DNA of 41,243 nt from Candidatus Cloacimonadota bacterium (GCA_023421135.1 JAEZUG010000092.1:1-41243), one strand, 5' to 3'; positions 9,854 through 19,663 are shown, counted from the first letter of the stretch. The notes: a model not told the origin generated them from the sequence alone. Translations and numbers: made by a program.

Positions 9854-11346
9854 GCAGATTCCTGATTCTTCTTTCCTGCTTTCTGTGCTTGGTTCAAGTG
9901 CTGACAGGGGCTGAGATCAGGGGAGAAGAGCTTTGGCTGGAAGTATCGCTTGCCTCGGGAACCAGCCTTGAGCTCAGACAGAGCGGAACCATCCGGGTAA
10001 CTGATTCATCCGGGATTTATTCCCGGGAATTGAGTGGAAACCTCAATATCAGCCTGGATTCTCATAATGCCGTCTCTCTGTATGGTATCATCGGAGAAGT
10101 AGTGCAAAACGATATCGAAGCGGAAGAAAGCTACTATACCAGAGAGGCTTTTGTCTGGAGAGACAGCAGTCTGGTGATCAACCAGGAAAGATTGGCCTTG
10201 GCATTTGATTCCTTTCACAGTCAGTCAGAAGCTCAAGCTTTTGCAGATGATAATGGGATCAGCCGCTCCAGGATAGTTGCTCTGCCCATGAGCGGAGCCA
10301 GTTTGGAGGTCAGAGATTCAGGAGGCTCTCTCTACTACTTTGAATCACCCCTCTCCATTCAATCATCGAACCCTATGCGGTTGGATAGCTCAGGCTTGAC
10401 CTGGACTGGGGAATTCCAGATAAAAGTAGTGGGGGACAGGTTACAATTGAACCACATAATCAGCTTGGAGAACTATCTTGCAGGTGTAATTCAGAATGAG
10501 ATTGGCAGTGGAGCTCCCCTCGAAGCCCTCAAAGCTCAAGCCGTAGCATCACGTTCTCATGCCGTTTCAATGCTGCTTTACAACCGCCACCGAAACGACG
10601 GCTTTGACCTCTGCAACGGGACTCACTGCCAGGTATATAAAGGTGAACACTTGCTGAATAACCAGATACTGGAAGCTGTTCTGGCCACTCAGGCTGAGAT
10701 CCTGAGCTACAATGGACGTGTGGTTGATGCAACGTATCACAGCTCCTGCGGGGGAAAGACGGATGCATCCCATCTGATCTGGCGCGGGCAGCCCACTCCG
10801 TACCTGCAAGGCGTTTCATGCCTAGAAGAAGCCGATAGCCTGAACTTGAGAATTGAGGCTGATCTTCGTTCCTGGGTTAATACAAATACGGCAGATCCAG
10901 CCATGAGCAGTTGGGAGAGAGCCAGCCAAGCCTGGAACAGGAGCATCAGAACAGGGACCCTGGCAGGAAGGGCGGGATTGGACTTTATCAACCGGATTGA
11001 GATCACCTCCCGTGGTCCTTCTGGAAGGATACTCAATATGAAGCTGATAGGTAATCAGACCAAGTCTTACAATAGTGAATCTCAGATCAGATCAATCTTT
11101 GGAACATTGCCATCATCGCTCTTCTACATTGAAGGAAACTACCGCAATCTGGCTAGTGGAGGTATCAGTATATCAGTAGGAGCCACCCTGAGATTGAAGG
11201 GAAAAGGCAGCGGTCATGGCGTGGGAATGTGCCAAGTGGGAACACTTCGCAGAGCCAGAGCAGGTGAAAGCTATAACGAGATATTGGGACACTACTATCC
11301 CGGGACTGAGATAAGGACAGATTGGTTGATACATGAATCCAGATAA
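9850..11346 (+). CDS. SpoIID/LytB-domain protein, putative peptidoglycan lytic enzyme
   Basis: Probably an exported murein lytic transglycosylase-like protein. A GTG start overlapping the metG stop precedes a signal peptide (MSRFLILLSCFLCLVQVLTG). The N-terminal 200 residues are a beta-rich region, then the SpoIID core: ENYLAGVIQNEIGSGAPLEA, with the conserved Glu of SpoIID-type enzymes, AQAVASRSHA, and FDLCNGTHCQVYKG with the Cys/His pair. Next come TYHSSCGGKT and the C-terminal GSGHGVGMCQVGT...YYPGTEI. In non-sporulating bacteria such proteins are implicated in septal peptidoglycan processing. Length is 498. It overlaps hslO by 14 bases. The molecular role is inferred from the domain only. 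Confidence 0.87.
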   Translation: MSRFLILLSCFLCLVQVLTGAEIRGEELWLEVSLASGTSLELRQSGTIRVTDSSGIYSRELSGNLNISLDSHNAVSLYGIIGEVVQNDIEAEESYYTREAFVWRDSSLVINQERLALAFDSFHSQSEAQAFADDNGISRSRIVALPMSGASLEVRDSGGSLYYFESPLSIQSSNPMRLDSSGLTWTGEFQIKVVGDRLQLNHIISLENYLAGVIQNEIGSGAPLEALKAQAVASRSHAVSMLLYNRHRNDGFDLCNGTHCQVYKGEHLLNNQILEAVLATQAEILSYNGRVVDATYHSSCGGKTDASHLIWRGQPTPYLQGVSCLEEADSLNLRIEADLRSWVNTNTADPAMSSWERASQAWNRSIRTGTLAGRAGLDFINRIEITSRGPSGRILNMKLIGNQTKSYNSESQIRSIFGTLPSSLFYIEGNYRNLASGGISISVGATLRLKGKGSGHGVGMCQVGTLRRARAGESYNEILGHYYPGTEIRTDWLIHESR

Positions 11347-12202
11347 GATCTATCGAGCTACAACACTGAATGATCAATTCAGAGTATTTGCAGTCGATTC
11401 TACTCAGACTACTCAACGTTGTCGTGACTTACATGATCTTTCACCCCTGGCTACTCTTCTGATGGGCAGGATGATTTCAGCAGCAGCGATGATGAGCCTG
11501 GACTTGAAGAACATTGAGGAGGATCTGAGCCTCAGGATAGATGGGGAAGGGCCTCTCAAGGGGGCTCTGGTTGTCATTAATGGCAAGGCTGAATTGCGGG
11601 GATATGCTTTTGAACCAAAACTCTTTTTAGCAGAAGCCAATGAAAACCTTCTCCCTGGAAAACAGCTCTTGCCCGGAACTCTGACCCTGATTCGTTCAAC
11701 TGGCATGAAGCGCCCCTACACAGGAATGATTGAGCTTGTTAGTGGTGACATTGCGGAGGATCTCTCGCATTACTACGCTCAATCCGAGCAGATACCAACC
11801 GCGGTCAACCTCGGCATTCTGATAGACCAGGAAGCGCGAGTGAGAGCCTCCGGAGGTATAATCATTCAACAACTACCCCAGGCTGATCTAAGCCTGGCAG
11901 ATAAACTCATAGAGAACCTGAACCAAACACCAAACCTCAGTGATTTGATGGATATGGGGCTTGGCATTCCTGAGATTCTTGAGCGCTTTGTTCTCAAAGG
12001 GCTACAGTGGCAGATGCACGAAAGTCGTCCGTTGATCTATAAATGCAACTGCTCCAAAGAACGTTTTGCCAGAGCTATCAGGCTCTTGGGTAAGGAAGAA
12101 CTCTCGGGAATGAAAGAGGGAATCAGTCCAGTATGCCACTATTGCAATACCAGCTACGAGTTCAGCCCCCAAGATATTCTGGAGATTATCAAAGGCCTAT
12201 GA
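11333..12202 (+). CDS. hslO: Hsp33 redox-regulated holdase chaperone
   Basis: A cytoplasmic chaperone activated by oxidation. The C-terminal zinc switch is seen as CNC near residue 238 and CHYC near residue 270, the four cysteines that release zinc on oxidation. The N-terminal domain shows the family's LATLLMGRMISAAAMMSLDLK and LRIDGEGPLKGALVVING; then YTGMIELVSGDIAEDLSHYYAQSEQIPTAV-type sequence is recognisable. Its 289 residues are typical. The start lies within the spoIID-like gene and the stop overlaps the next gene by ATGA, so it belongs to the same operon. Oxidative-stress control is not visible in the DNA. Confidence 0.95.
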   Translation: MNPDKIYRATTLNDQFRVFAVDSTQTTQRCRDLHDLSPLATLLMGRMISAAAMMSLDLKNIEEDLSLRIDGEGPLKGALVVINGKAELRGYAFEPKLFLAEANENLLPGKQLLPGTLTLIRSTGMKRPYTGMIELVSGDIAEDLSHYYAQSEQIPTAVNLGILIDQEARVRASGGIIIQQLPQADLSLADKLIENLNQTPNLSDLMDMGLGIPEILERFVLKGLQWQMHESRPLIYKCNCSKERFARAIRLLGKEELSGMKEGISPVCHYCNTSYEFSPQDILEIIKGL

Positions 12203-14985
12203 AGAAGCTGCTTCTCCTCAGTAGTCTCATACTGCTATCCACTTTGCTGTTATCACTCACTATCGATGACATCCGGTTCTGTCTCGACCATGAGTTCTTC
12301 TATATTCTGGAAAAGAACCCGGAGCAGATATCCTTATTGGCGCAATCAGATAGCCTCAGCTCGGAAGATATCGCTGTGTTGCAGGAGTTTGCCATCAGAC
12401 TGGAGAATCAAAACATCCTGGAACAGCTGTTGCTGCGTAATGCCAGGACAGATGGGGATATAGAATCTGCTTTGGCCTGGGTAAAACTCAAACGTTCCAC
12501 ACTGGAAAAACCGGACTTCAGCATTGACCCTCAGGAAGCAGAAGCAGATTACCTTAGGAGAGTTCGAGAGCTATACAGCGTCAATGCCGAATACAACCTA
12601 GTTGTGGAATCCCTGGGCAGAATCTATACTCAGCCAGCCGATTCTCTGCTCCTCTATCTGGCAGTTAATGATACCACAAATGCTATCACAGAAACCAAAT
12701 TGAGGCAATTCTTACCGGGACTCTTCACATACAATCAAGTGATTGAGGACTTTGCCAAGAGCAGAATAGACGATATTGGCATCGAGCGAAACGATAGTCT
12801 TGCCCTGGCAATGATCGACCGCTTTTACCTCGATTATCCTCACTCACGATGGCATCAGGCTGCCTACTACTATCAGCTCTACCATCTCCGAAACAACGGG
12901 GATAACAACACTGTGCTGCAGCAGATTGATAGCTTTCATCTCAGAAGTCCAGAGCATTCTTTCATCTCCTCGATCTTTCTGGCCTCTCCCACGTTCCGAA
13001 AAGCCCTGCCAAACAGGGATTACAACCGAGTGCTCCTGGAAACAGGAATTCAGGTACTAAAGTCCCTTCAGACAGAGTCCAGGGGTAGTTTCCAGCTTCT
13101 TTACACGGTTTACGACCAAGACCAATGGCAAAACAAACTCCGTCTGCAAATTGCCAAGCTGGGTTACTACAAGATACTGGATAAATATAGCTGTTTTGGC
13201 GATGAGGATTCCCTTTTCTTCAGGGTCGAGCCCGAAAATACAGAGCTGCAGGAGCTGATTTCACTCCTGATGGATATCCGCTTCCCAAACAACCTGAATG
13301 GAGAGCTTGCAGAGCTCCATTTCTGGCTGGGGAAGGCTATGTCATTGGTGAATGATGAAACCCGAATTGAGGAGATGGTCTCTCACTTTGCCAAGTCACT
13401 GATTCTGGGTTCACCACGTAGCAGCACCAAAGAAGAGAGCGAACGATATATTTCAGATCTCCACCGCATCAGCAAAGTTAAGACCGATCCTCTCTCCTGG
13501 ATCAGAAGTATTCTCGGATATCAGGGACCACGCTTTCGGGATAGAACAGATGAATCCGGGCTGGCTGGCACTCGATATAGCCGAGTGGCTGTGGGAGACT
13601 ACAACAACGATGGTTGGCACGATCTCCTCCTGAGCGGCAATAAGATCTATACCAATCGGGGAGACGGCAGCTTTGTTCCCAGAGAAGACGACACTTTTAG
13701 CACATACCCATCGGCAGGCGGGCTCTGGGCAGATTTTAACCGCGATGGCTTGCTTGATTTCATGACTCTCAGTCACGATGAGCTGATGGGTGAACAGCTC
13801 ATGAAGCAAATGCCAGATAGCAGCTTTGTTTCTGTCAACGAGAGAGCCGGAGATATAGCCAATCACTGCCCCACAGAAGGAGCTGCCTGGATAGATCCAG
13901 AACTCACCGGATATCCCAGTCTCTATCTGGCAAACTATGAGAAGTGGCAACAGCAATCCGGATATTCCGATAATTTTTGGTACAATGATAGAGGTTACTT
14001 CACTGAGCTTAGCCAGGAACTGGGTTTCCTCACCCCACCATATACCCATGATCCTGGCCTGGCTGGCAGAGGAGTGGCTCCTGCAGACTTTGATAACGAC
14101 GGTACTCAGGATCTCCTGGTTACCAACTATCGACTCACCAGGAACTTCTTCTGGAAGCGCTCCGGTGAGCGCTATGTGGATATTGCAGCCCTCAGCGGAG
14201 TGCAGGGAAGCTGGTCTGATGGCTATTATGGTCACAGTATCGGTGCGGACTGGGGTGATTATGATAATGATGGTGATCTCGACCTCTTTGTAGCTAATCT
14301 GGCTCATCCCAGGTTCCTGGATTTCTCAGATATCAGCTCACTATATCGCAATGAGGGCATGAGTTACAGAGTTATCGAGGCTGATACACTCCATTATTGG
14401 CAGTTTACAGACGTCACTCAAGATGCTGGAATAAATTACGATGAGCTTCACAGTGATCCCCTCTGGATCGATGTTGATAATGATGGCGATCTGGATCTCT
14501 TCATCAGTTGTATTTACGAAAACGCCCGCAGCTATCTCTACGAAAACAAAGGAGATGGCAGCTTTGAGGATGTCACTTGGCTATCAGGTGCGGATGTTTA
14601 CAACGGCTGGGGTAATGCTATGGGGGATTTTAATCGGGATGGGCTGGCAGATATCATCTGCGGCAGCGGTAGCGGAACTAAGCTTCTGATAAACGAAAGC
14701 CTCTCCGGATATAGCTCCCTCTGGATCAAACCTGTCTGGTCAGACGATCAAATACACACATCCACAAACTATCAGGAGCATAGCAGCTTGCCCAATAGCC
14801 CCGCCTTCGGAGCAAGATACCAGATAACCGTCGAGAGTCCCGAGGGCTTGCGGACAAGCTTGATCCGAGAATTATCCGGAGGCAAAGGGACAAGCTCCCA
14901 ATCTGCTCAGGAACTGCATTTTGGCTTGGGCTCCAACCGGTTGATTGATTTCAAACGCTGGCTGGCTCTCCCGGAGGAAAGATGA
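12199..14985 (+). CDS. Exported FG-GAP/VCBS-repeat protein with ASPIC/UnbV-like C-terminus
   Basis: Function unknown; probably a secreted or envelope calcium-binding beta-propeller. The signal peptide starts at the ATG overlapping the hslO stop (MKKLLLLSSLILLSTLLLS). Residues about 20-450 are mostly helical and TPR-like in character, without clear motifs. From about residue 463 come six calcium-loop repeats of the type DYNNDGWHD, DFNRDGLLD, DFDNDGTQD, DYDNDGDLD, DVDNDGDLD and DFNRDGLAD. The end (FGARYQITVES ... ELHFGLGSNRLID) matches the ASPIC/UnbV domain of the CRTAC1 family. No sorting domain follows. Overlap with guanine deaminase by ATGA is unusual company for an exported propeller. An in-frame ATG 66 bases upstream was rejected because it would put 22 residues before the signal peptide. 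Confidence 0.85.
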   Translation: MKKLLLLSSLILLSTLLLSLTIDDIRFCLDHEFFYILEKNPEQISLLAQSDSLSSEDIAVLQEFAIRLENQNILEQLLLRNARTDGDIESALAWVKLKRSTLEKPDFSIDPQEAEADYLRRVRELYSVNAEYNLVVESLGRIYTQPADSLLLYLAVNDTTNAITETKLRQFLPGLFTYNQVIEDFAKSRIDDIGIERNDSLALAMIDRFYLDYPHSRWHQAAYYYQLYHLRNNGDNNTVLQQIDSFHLRSPEHSFISSIFLASPTFRKALPNRDYNRVLLETGIQVLKSLQTESRGSFQLLYTVYDQDQWQNKLRLQIAKLGYYKILDKYSCFGDEDSLFFRVEPENTELQELISLLMDIRFPNNLNGELAELHFWLGKAMSLVNDETRIEEMVSHFAKSLILGSPRSSTKEESERYISDLHRISKVKTDPLSWIRSILGYQGPRFRDRTDESGLAGTRYSRVAVGDYNNDGWHDLLLSGNKIYTNRGDGSFVPREDDTFSTYPSAGGLWADFNRDGLLDFMTLSHDELMGEQLMKQMPDSSFVSVNERAGDIANHCPTEGAAWIDPELTGYPSLYLANYEKWQQQSGYSDNFWYNDRGYFTELSQELGFLTPPYTHDPGLAGRGVAPADFDNDGTQDLLVTNYRLTRNFFWKRSGERYVDIAALSGVQGSWSDGYYGHSIGADWGDYDNDGDLDLFVANLAHPRFLDFSDISSLYRNEGMSYRVIEADTLHYWQFTDVTQDAGINYDELHSDPLWIDVDNDGDLDLFISCIYENARSYLYENKGDGSFEDVTWLSGADVYNGWGNAMGDFNRDGLADIICGSGSGTKLLINESLSGYSSLWIKPVWSDDQIHTSTNYQEHSSLPNSPAFGARYQITVESPEGLRTSLIRELSGGKGTSSQSAQELHFGLGSNRLIDFKRWLALPEER

Positions 14986-16223
14986 GAAGGATCAGATCTA
15001 ATCTACTAAATCCCGTATCAATTGATCAGGTTGAACTACTCCAGGATCAGTTGATCACCATCCAGGATTCTGTGATCACACAGATAAGTCCCTTTAACCC
15101 AAATCTAACTGAACCTTACGAAGATAGACGAAACCAGGTCGCCATACCAGGTCTGATAGACATTCACGTTCACCTCAGCCAATACCGCATGCGGGGTAGC
15201 TACCGTCCGGCCCTGTTGCCCTGGTTGCAGGATTGTGTCTTCCCGGAAGAGGAACGTTCCAGAGAACTATCCTATGCCGCCAGCGTCTCGCAAGATTTCT
15301 TCAGAGCTCTCTTTAGATCCGGAACAACCAGTGCTGTGATCTACACAGCCCCCTTTAGAGAAGCATGTGAAACTGCCTTCAAGACTGCTGAAGACTTCGG
15401 AGCACGTGCTTGGATAGGAATGACCCTGATGGACAGGAATACTCCAGAGGGATTGCTGCAGACTACAGACTATGCCCTTGAGCATAGTATGGAGCTCTAT
15501 TGGATGTACCACGATAAGACACCTCTCCTGGATTACATCTTCACTCCCCGTTTTGCTCCGACCTGTTCAGAGGAGCTTATGCGCCGCATCTCAGATTTTG
15601 CGCTGGAGAATCAAGCCTGGATTCAAACTCACCTCTCGGAGAATAAGGATGAGATAAAATGGGTGAAAGAGCTATTCGGTTATCATAGTTACACAGAGCT
15701 CTACCAGGCTATGGGCTTGCTTACAGATCACACTATTATGGCGCACTGCATCCACCTCAGCGATAAAGAGATACATATCCTCCGGGAGAGTGGTGTTGCT
15801 ATCGCCCATTGTCCTGATTCCAATTTTTACTTAAAGAGCGGAGAAATAGATCTTCCCGGCATGCTTTCCCATGGGCTGAAGCTGGCTTTGGGCTCGGATG
15901 TGGGGGCGGGCACCAGCCTGTCTATGCTCTATCATGCCAAGCTCATGAACTATCGCCAATCCTCTTATCCAGTGTCTCCGGAACTGGCTTTCTATTCGAT
16001 TACCCTGGGAGCCGCGAAACTGCTTCACAAAGATAGTGAATTGGGAAGTCTAGAGCCAGGTAAGCAAGCGGACATCTGTTTCCTGCAGCTCGACGATGAG
16101 CTTTTGGAGCATAGCCTCCCCCTTGATGAAGATCTGCTTGCCAGGCTGATCTTCTTTGGCAGCGAGCTTCCTGTGCAAGAAACTGTCATAGCCGGAAGAA
16201 CCGTTTATCAAGCCCCGGAGTAA
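14982..16223 (+). CDS. guaD: Guanine deaminase-type amidohydrolase
   Basis: Predicted to hydrolyse guanine to xanthine and ammonia, using one metal ion. Amidohydrolase ligands are present: IHVH (His62, His64), QTHLSEN (His217), AHCIHLSD (His255) and GSDVGAGTS (Asp306). The stretch ALLPWLQDCVFPEEERSRE, then FTPRFAPTCSEELM and AHCPDSNFYLKSG, matches guanine deaminases better than other chlorohydrolase relatives such as TrzN or SAH deaminase. Its 413 residues are slightly short because the N-terminal beta-sandwich part is trimmed. It is the last gene of the overlapping plus-strand run. Related amino-heterocycle substrates remain possible. Confidence 0.82.
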   Translation: MRRIRSNLLNPVSIDQVELLQDQLITIQDSVITQISPFNPNLTEPYEDRRNQVAIPGLIDIHVHLSQYRMRGSYRPALLPWLQDCVFPEEERSRELSYAASVSQDFFRALFRSGTTSAVIYTAPFREACETAFKTAEDFGARAWIGMTLMDRNTPEGLLQTTDYALEHSMELYWMYHDKTPLLDYIFTPRFAPTCSEELMRRISDFALENQAWIQTHLSENKDEIKWVKELFGYHSYTELYQAMGLLTDHTIMAHCIHLSDKEIHILRESGVAIAHCPDSNFYLKSGEIDLPGMLSHGLKLALGSDVGAGTSLSMLYHAKLMNYRQSSYPVSPELAFYSITLGAAKLLHKDSELGSLEPGKQADICFLQLDDELLEHSLPLDEDLLARLIFFGSELPVQETVIAGRTVYQAPE

Positions 16224-16243
16224 CCCAGAAACTCACAATCCGC

Positions 16244-16272
16244 TTGACAATTATCTCCCTGTCCATTTTTCA
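16244..16272 (+). promoter_or_regulatory. Possible promoter for tRNA-Gly
   Basis: A perfect TTGACA -35 box lies at 16244-16249, 34 bases before the tRNA. The -10 region at the right distance is only T-rich (TTTTCA at 16267), so the assignment is tentative. Confidence 0.4.
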
Positions 16273-16282
16273 TGCACCCAGA

Positions 16283-16358
16283 GCGGGCATAGCTCAGTTG
16301 GTAGAGCACTAGCTTCCCAAGCTGGGGGTCGCGGGTTCGAGTCCCGTTGCCCGCTCCA
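16283..16358 (+). tRNA. tRNA-Gly (anticodon CCC)
   Basis: A 76-base cloverleaf folds by eye. The acceptor stem is GCGGGCA/TGCCCGC. The D arm is GCTC/GAGC. The anticodon stem CTAGC/GCTGG encloses the loop TTCCCAA, anticodon CCC, which reads GGG. A five-base variable loop follows, then T arm GCGGG/CCCGT with TTCGAGT. CCA is encoded. The anticodon arm resembles E. coli glyU. Confidence 0.97.
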
Positions 16359-16376
16359 TATTTTCCCCCTAACAAA

Positions 16377-16402
16377 AAAAGCCCCGCTTCAGCGGGGCTT
16401 TT
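16377..16402. terminator. Bidirectional intrinsic terminator
   Basis: Perfect stem GCCCCGC/GCGGGGC with loop TTCA, flanked by AAAA on the left and TTTT on the right. It can stop the tRNA transcript on the plus strand and the convergent gene on the minus strand, whose stop codon is 18 bases away. Confidence 0.93.
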
Positions 16403-16419
16403 CGTTTATATCTGTTTCT

Positions 16420-19400
16420 TTACTTCATTAGCACCATTTTGCGGGTTTGGTTCTCAGTTGAGTTGCTCAAACGGAAGAAATACACCCCGGATGAAACTCC
16501 GGTTCCATTATCATCTCTGCCATCCCAGCTCAGTCTGTGTTGACCGGCTGCCAGGTAGCCATTGTGTAAGCTGCGGACCAGCTGTCCACGGCTGTTATAG
16601 ATATCCAGCTTGTAATCCACGCCTTCGCGCTCCAGCTCAAAACTAATATTGGTGGTGGGGTTGAAGGGGTTGGGGTAGTTCTGAAGATTCCTGATTCCTG
16701 CAATAGCGGGAGTTGTGGGATCATTATTGCCCACACACTCATTGCCAATCTTATGCATATACAAGCCCAGAATCTCCGTCTTACCGCTGGATCTGCCATC
16801 TGCCCAAAGCACAAAGGCTTGGTTGTCCACCGTTACGATCTGAGGTTCATATTGGAACTTCGCCACGTCGCAAAGCACCAATCCGGCTCCAGGATGAACA
16901 ATATTGGCATCGTTATTGATATAGTTGTAATGAATATCGCTCTCACCCAGGAAGTAATCTGCCCACACTGCCGCAATTCCGCTATTGGCGAATCTGGCAA
17001 TATCAGGATTGGTTTGGGTTGAATCCAACTGAGCAACATAATTTCCCAGAGGATTCCACAAAGGTGAACCCGCGAAGCTAAACTTGGACATCATGATATC
17101 GTGCATTCCGTTGATGCTTTCAGCCCACACAAAAGTGATTCCGCTGCTATGACCATCAACAACTGCTAGTTCTTGCTCTCTTACATTATCAGCCAGGTTC
17201 AAGCCATTGGCATCCCAAAGACGAACCCCACTGGGAGAAATCAACTGTCCGTAATAATTCATCACAAAATCAGTTCTGAGGTCTTTCCAGGCCACAAAGA
17301 TTCCCTGCTCTGTGAGAGTGGCAACAGGCTGCACCTGGATAGCATCAAAGCCGGAATAGGTCGAAGTTCTCAGGCCTTCTGCCGGCCAACCAGCTACCGC
17401 TGTGCCATCCGTAGCCATTCTTTTCACATAAATGGTTCTGGGATCTCCCACAGAATTGATTCTTTCCCAGACAAAGTAACTATCGATCAGATCTGTAATG
17501 GTGCACTCGGCAACTCCTGTAACTGTACCCAGATCAGAAATCAGGACTCCATTGGGACCCCATTGCTTCTGTCCATTTACCATTTTCTGTCCAAAGACCT
17601 GGAAGATATAGGAAGAACCGGTCTGCACAATGCCAGACCAGCCAATATAGATAGCATCATTGTAATAGCTGATTCTGGGCTCCATTTGTCTCAGAGGAGA
17701 GGCTTCGGTGAGCTCCATGCCAGTTTCACCCCACATGCGTTCACCGGTGGGGGAGAGAAGCTGGGCAAAGATCTTGGGATTGTCCTGACGCTTATCTTCC
17801 CAGACCACGGCGATCGAACCATCGGGTAAAATCACACCCTTGGGGCTAAGCTGCTCGGCTCCGATGGAGGCAGTCACGGGACGGCCGTTGGTTTCCAACT
17901 GAGCCACACCTGCAGAATTTACTATCTGAAAATAGATCTGATAGCCATTATTGGCAAAGCGGGTATCCTGCCAAATCACCACTGCATCGCTGCCTCTGGA
18001 AAGGAGCTGATAATGCTTCAGAGGAGCATCTCCGGAAAGTCCCCAGAATACTACCTGGCCATTTTCAGCCAATTGAGGAACCCCGGCTGCATTGAGTACT
18101 TGGTAATAAATGCCTACACTACCGTTCCGAATATCCATCCAATTGATAAAGACATTTCCTCCGGCAAACTTGATTAGTGATCCGGATTGTTCATTTACAG
18201 CAGTACAAATTGCCATGCCATCAGCGCCCCAAAGACCTTCACCGGTGGAAGAGAGGTGCTGCGCAAATACATCATAGTTGGGTGCATTGCCATTGCGGGT
18301 GTCGTCCCACACTATATAAGCTCCACCACTATTATCTCCTGCTAATCTGGGACCGTATTGCCCAAACGGAGCATCAGCCAGCACAATACCGGTAGCTGCC
18401 CAGAGTTTGGTGCCGGAAGCATTGAGTTTCTGAGCAAAGAGATCAGGATTCTGAGGATCCAGACGGTGGTCTTCCCACACAATGATTACTCCATTATCCG
18501 AAGTCTTTCCAGCTCTGGGATTAAGCTGAGGAGCTCCCTGGCCGGCGGAGTCGTCGATCACTGCAACAGTTTGAGGCCACAAGAACTGACCCTGAAGATT
18601 GATCTTATTGGCATAGATGTTATCATCAGCTATAGGTGAAGACTTCCAGATGAGCATGAACTCACTATTATCCATCGGTACCATACGAACGCTATTCTGA
18701 TTCCCCACTCCATCTCCCACGATCAGGTGTTGAGGCCAGGCCATCGTAGCATCCGGAAGAAAACGCTTGGCAAAGACGTCATCATTGCCCACATAAGTAT
18801 GTGTATAGGCAATTATGAAACCACCCTGTCCGTCGGGATACATTGTGTTTTGCACTTCATCACCGACACCATTGGCCACGGGTATGCCATTGGCTTCCCA
18901 CAGAGCATTACCATTGGATCCAAGCCTTTGAGCATAAAGATCCTTGGAAGGATTGCGGCTATCTCCCCAAATTACGTAAGCTCCACCATCGCCATCCGGC
19001 TCCATATTCAAGCCAATCTGGATCTGGGAAGCAGTACAAACAGGAACGCCACCTTCCTGCCACATTCTTTGACCCTGGCTGCTGATCTTCTGAGCATAGA
19101 CATTGCCATCCAGATCATCGGAGAAGTCTATCCAAGCTATGATAAAATTGCCATCGGTGGTCTTGCAGATCACAGGATCTTCCTGTCTGTCCGGTTTTCC
19201 GTCCACCAATAAGGGTTCACCCCAAAGCATCTGACCAGTGGCACTCACTTTCTGAGCCCAAAGATCACGTTCTCCCAGCTTGGTGTCGCTCCAAACGTAG
19301 ATCGAAGCTCCATCTGGTGTCTCAACCCCGGTTCTGAACCATTCAATATTCACACCCTGCCGGATGGGTATGGCATCGTTCCAAACTGGTGTTGCCACCA

Positions 19401-19449
19401 TTGACACAGCCAACAAGGTGAACAGGATACTTACAATTATCTTTCTCAC
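16420..19449 (-). CDS. Large secreted repeat (propeller-like) protein with C-terminal type-A sorting domain
   Basis: Function unknown; predicted surface or secreted protein of about 1010 residues. A signal peptide (RKIIVSILFTLLAVSMVATP) is followed by some sixteen degenerate repeats of roughly 45-60 residues. Their core reads aromatic-AQK-x(5)-G-x(3)-W-x(4)-G-[IV]: DLWAQKVSATGQMLW, NVYAQKISSQGQRMW, DLYAQRLGSNGNALW, DLFAQKLNASGTKLW, KIFAQLLSPTGERMW and so on, suggesting beta-propeller blades. The C-terminus has NYPNPFNPTTNISFEL and YNSRGQLVRSL...SGVYFFRLS, the FlgD-like sorting domain. Start: AAGGAG (19456-19461) directly abuts the ATG at 19455, whereas the GTG at 19449 has ideal six-base spacing, so GTG is preferred. 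It is convergent to the tRNA and divergent from the DUF5916 gene. Confidence 0.85.
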   Translation of the reverse strand: MRKIIVSILFTLLAVSMVATPVWNDAIPIRQGVNIEWFRTGVETPDGASIYVWSDTKLGERDLWAQKVSATGQMLWGEPLLVDGKPDRQEDPVICKTTDGNFIIAWIDFSDDLDGNVYAQKISSQGQRMWQEGGVPVCTASQIQIGLNMEPDGDGGAYVIWGDSRNPSKDLYAQRLGSNGNALWEANGIPVANGVGDEVQNTMYPDGQGGFIIAYTHTYVGNDDVFAKRFLPDATMAWPQHLIVGDGVGNQNSVRMVPMDNSEFMLIWKSSPIADDNIYANKINLQGQFLWPQTVAVIDDSAGQGAPQLNPRAGKTSDNGVIIVWEDHRLDPQNPDLFAQKLNASGTKLWAATGIVLADAPFGQYGPRLAGDNSGGAYIVWDDTRNGNAPNYDVFAQHLSSTGEGLWGADGMAICTAVNEQSGSLIKFAGGNVFINWMDIRNGSVGIYYQVLNAAGVPQLAENGQVVFWGLSGDAPLKHYQLLSRGSDAVVIWQDTRFANNGYQIYFQIVNSAGVAQLETNGRPVTASIGAEQLSPKGVILPDGSIAVVWEDKRQDNPKIFAQLLSPTGERMWGETGMELTEASPLRQMEPRISYYNDAIYIGWSGIVQTGSSYIFQVFGQKMVNGQKQWGPNGVLISDLGTVTGVAECTITDLIDSYFVWERINSVGDPRTIYVKRMATDGTAVAGWPAEGLRTSTYSGFDAIQVQPVATLTEQGIFVAWKDLRTDFVMNYYGQLISPSGVRLWDANGLNLADNVREQELAVVDGHSSGITFVWAESINGMHDIMMSKFSFAGSPLWNPLGNYVAQLDSTQTNPDIARFANSGIAAVWADYFLGESDIHYNYINNDANIVHPGAGLVLCDVAKFQYEPQIVTVDNQAFVLWADGRSSGKTEILGLYMHKIGNECVGNNDPTTPAIAGIRNLQNYPNPFNPTTNISFELEREGVDYKLDIYNSRGQLVRSLHNGYLAAGQHRLSWDGRDDNGTGVSSGVYFFRLSNSTENQTRKMVLMK

Positions 19450-19663
19450 AGGCATCTCCTTATCTATATATAATTATGATATCGTGTTTTAGGGATTTGG
19501 CAAATCACACACAATCCCTTGTATGTAATACTAGTGCAAGTTTCCTTCCAAAACCGCTTCTATTCTGCTCAGGAACCCAATAACCAGATGAAAACAGATA
19601 CCCCCTGAGAGTTGCTTCCAAAGCATAAATTCACTTCCTATTGAGGAATGGCTCAATTAATGC

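Noticed and set aside
16347..16646. Small plus-strand gene after the tRNA
   Set aside because: It begins inside the tRNA and overlaps the terminator and the sorting domain of the convergent gene.
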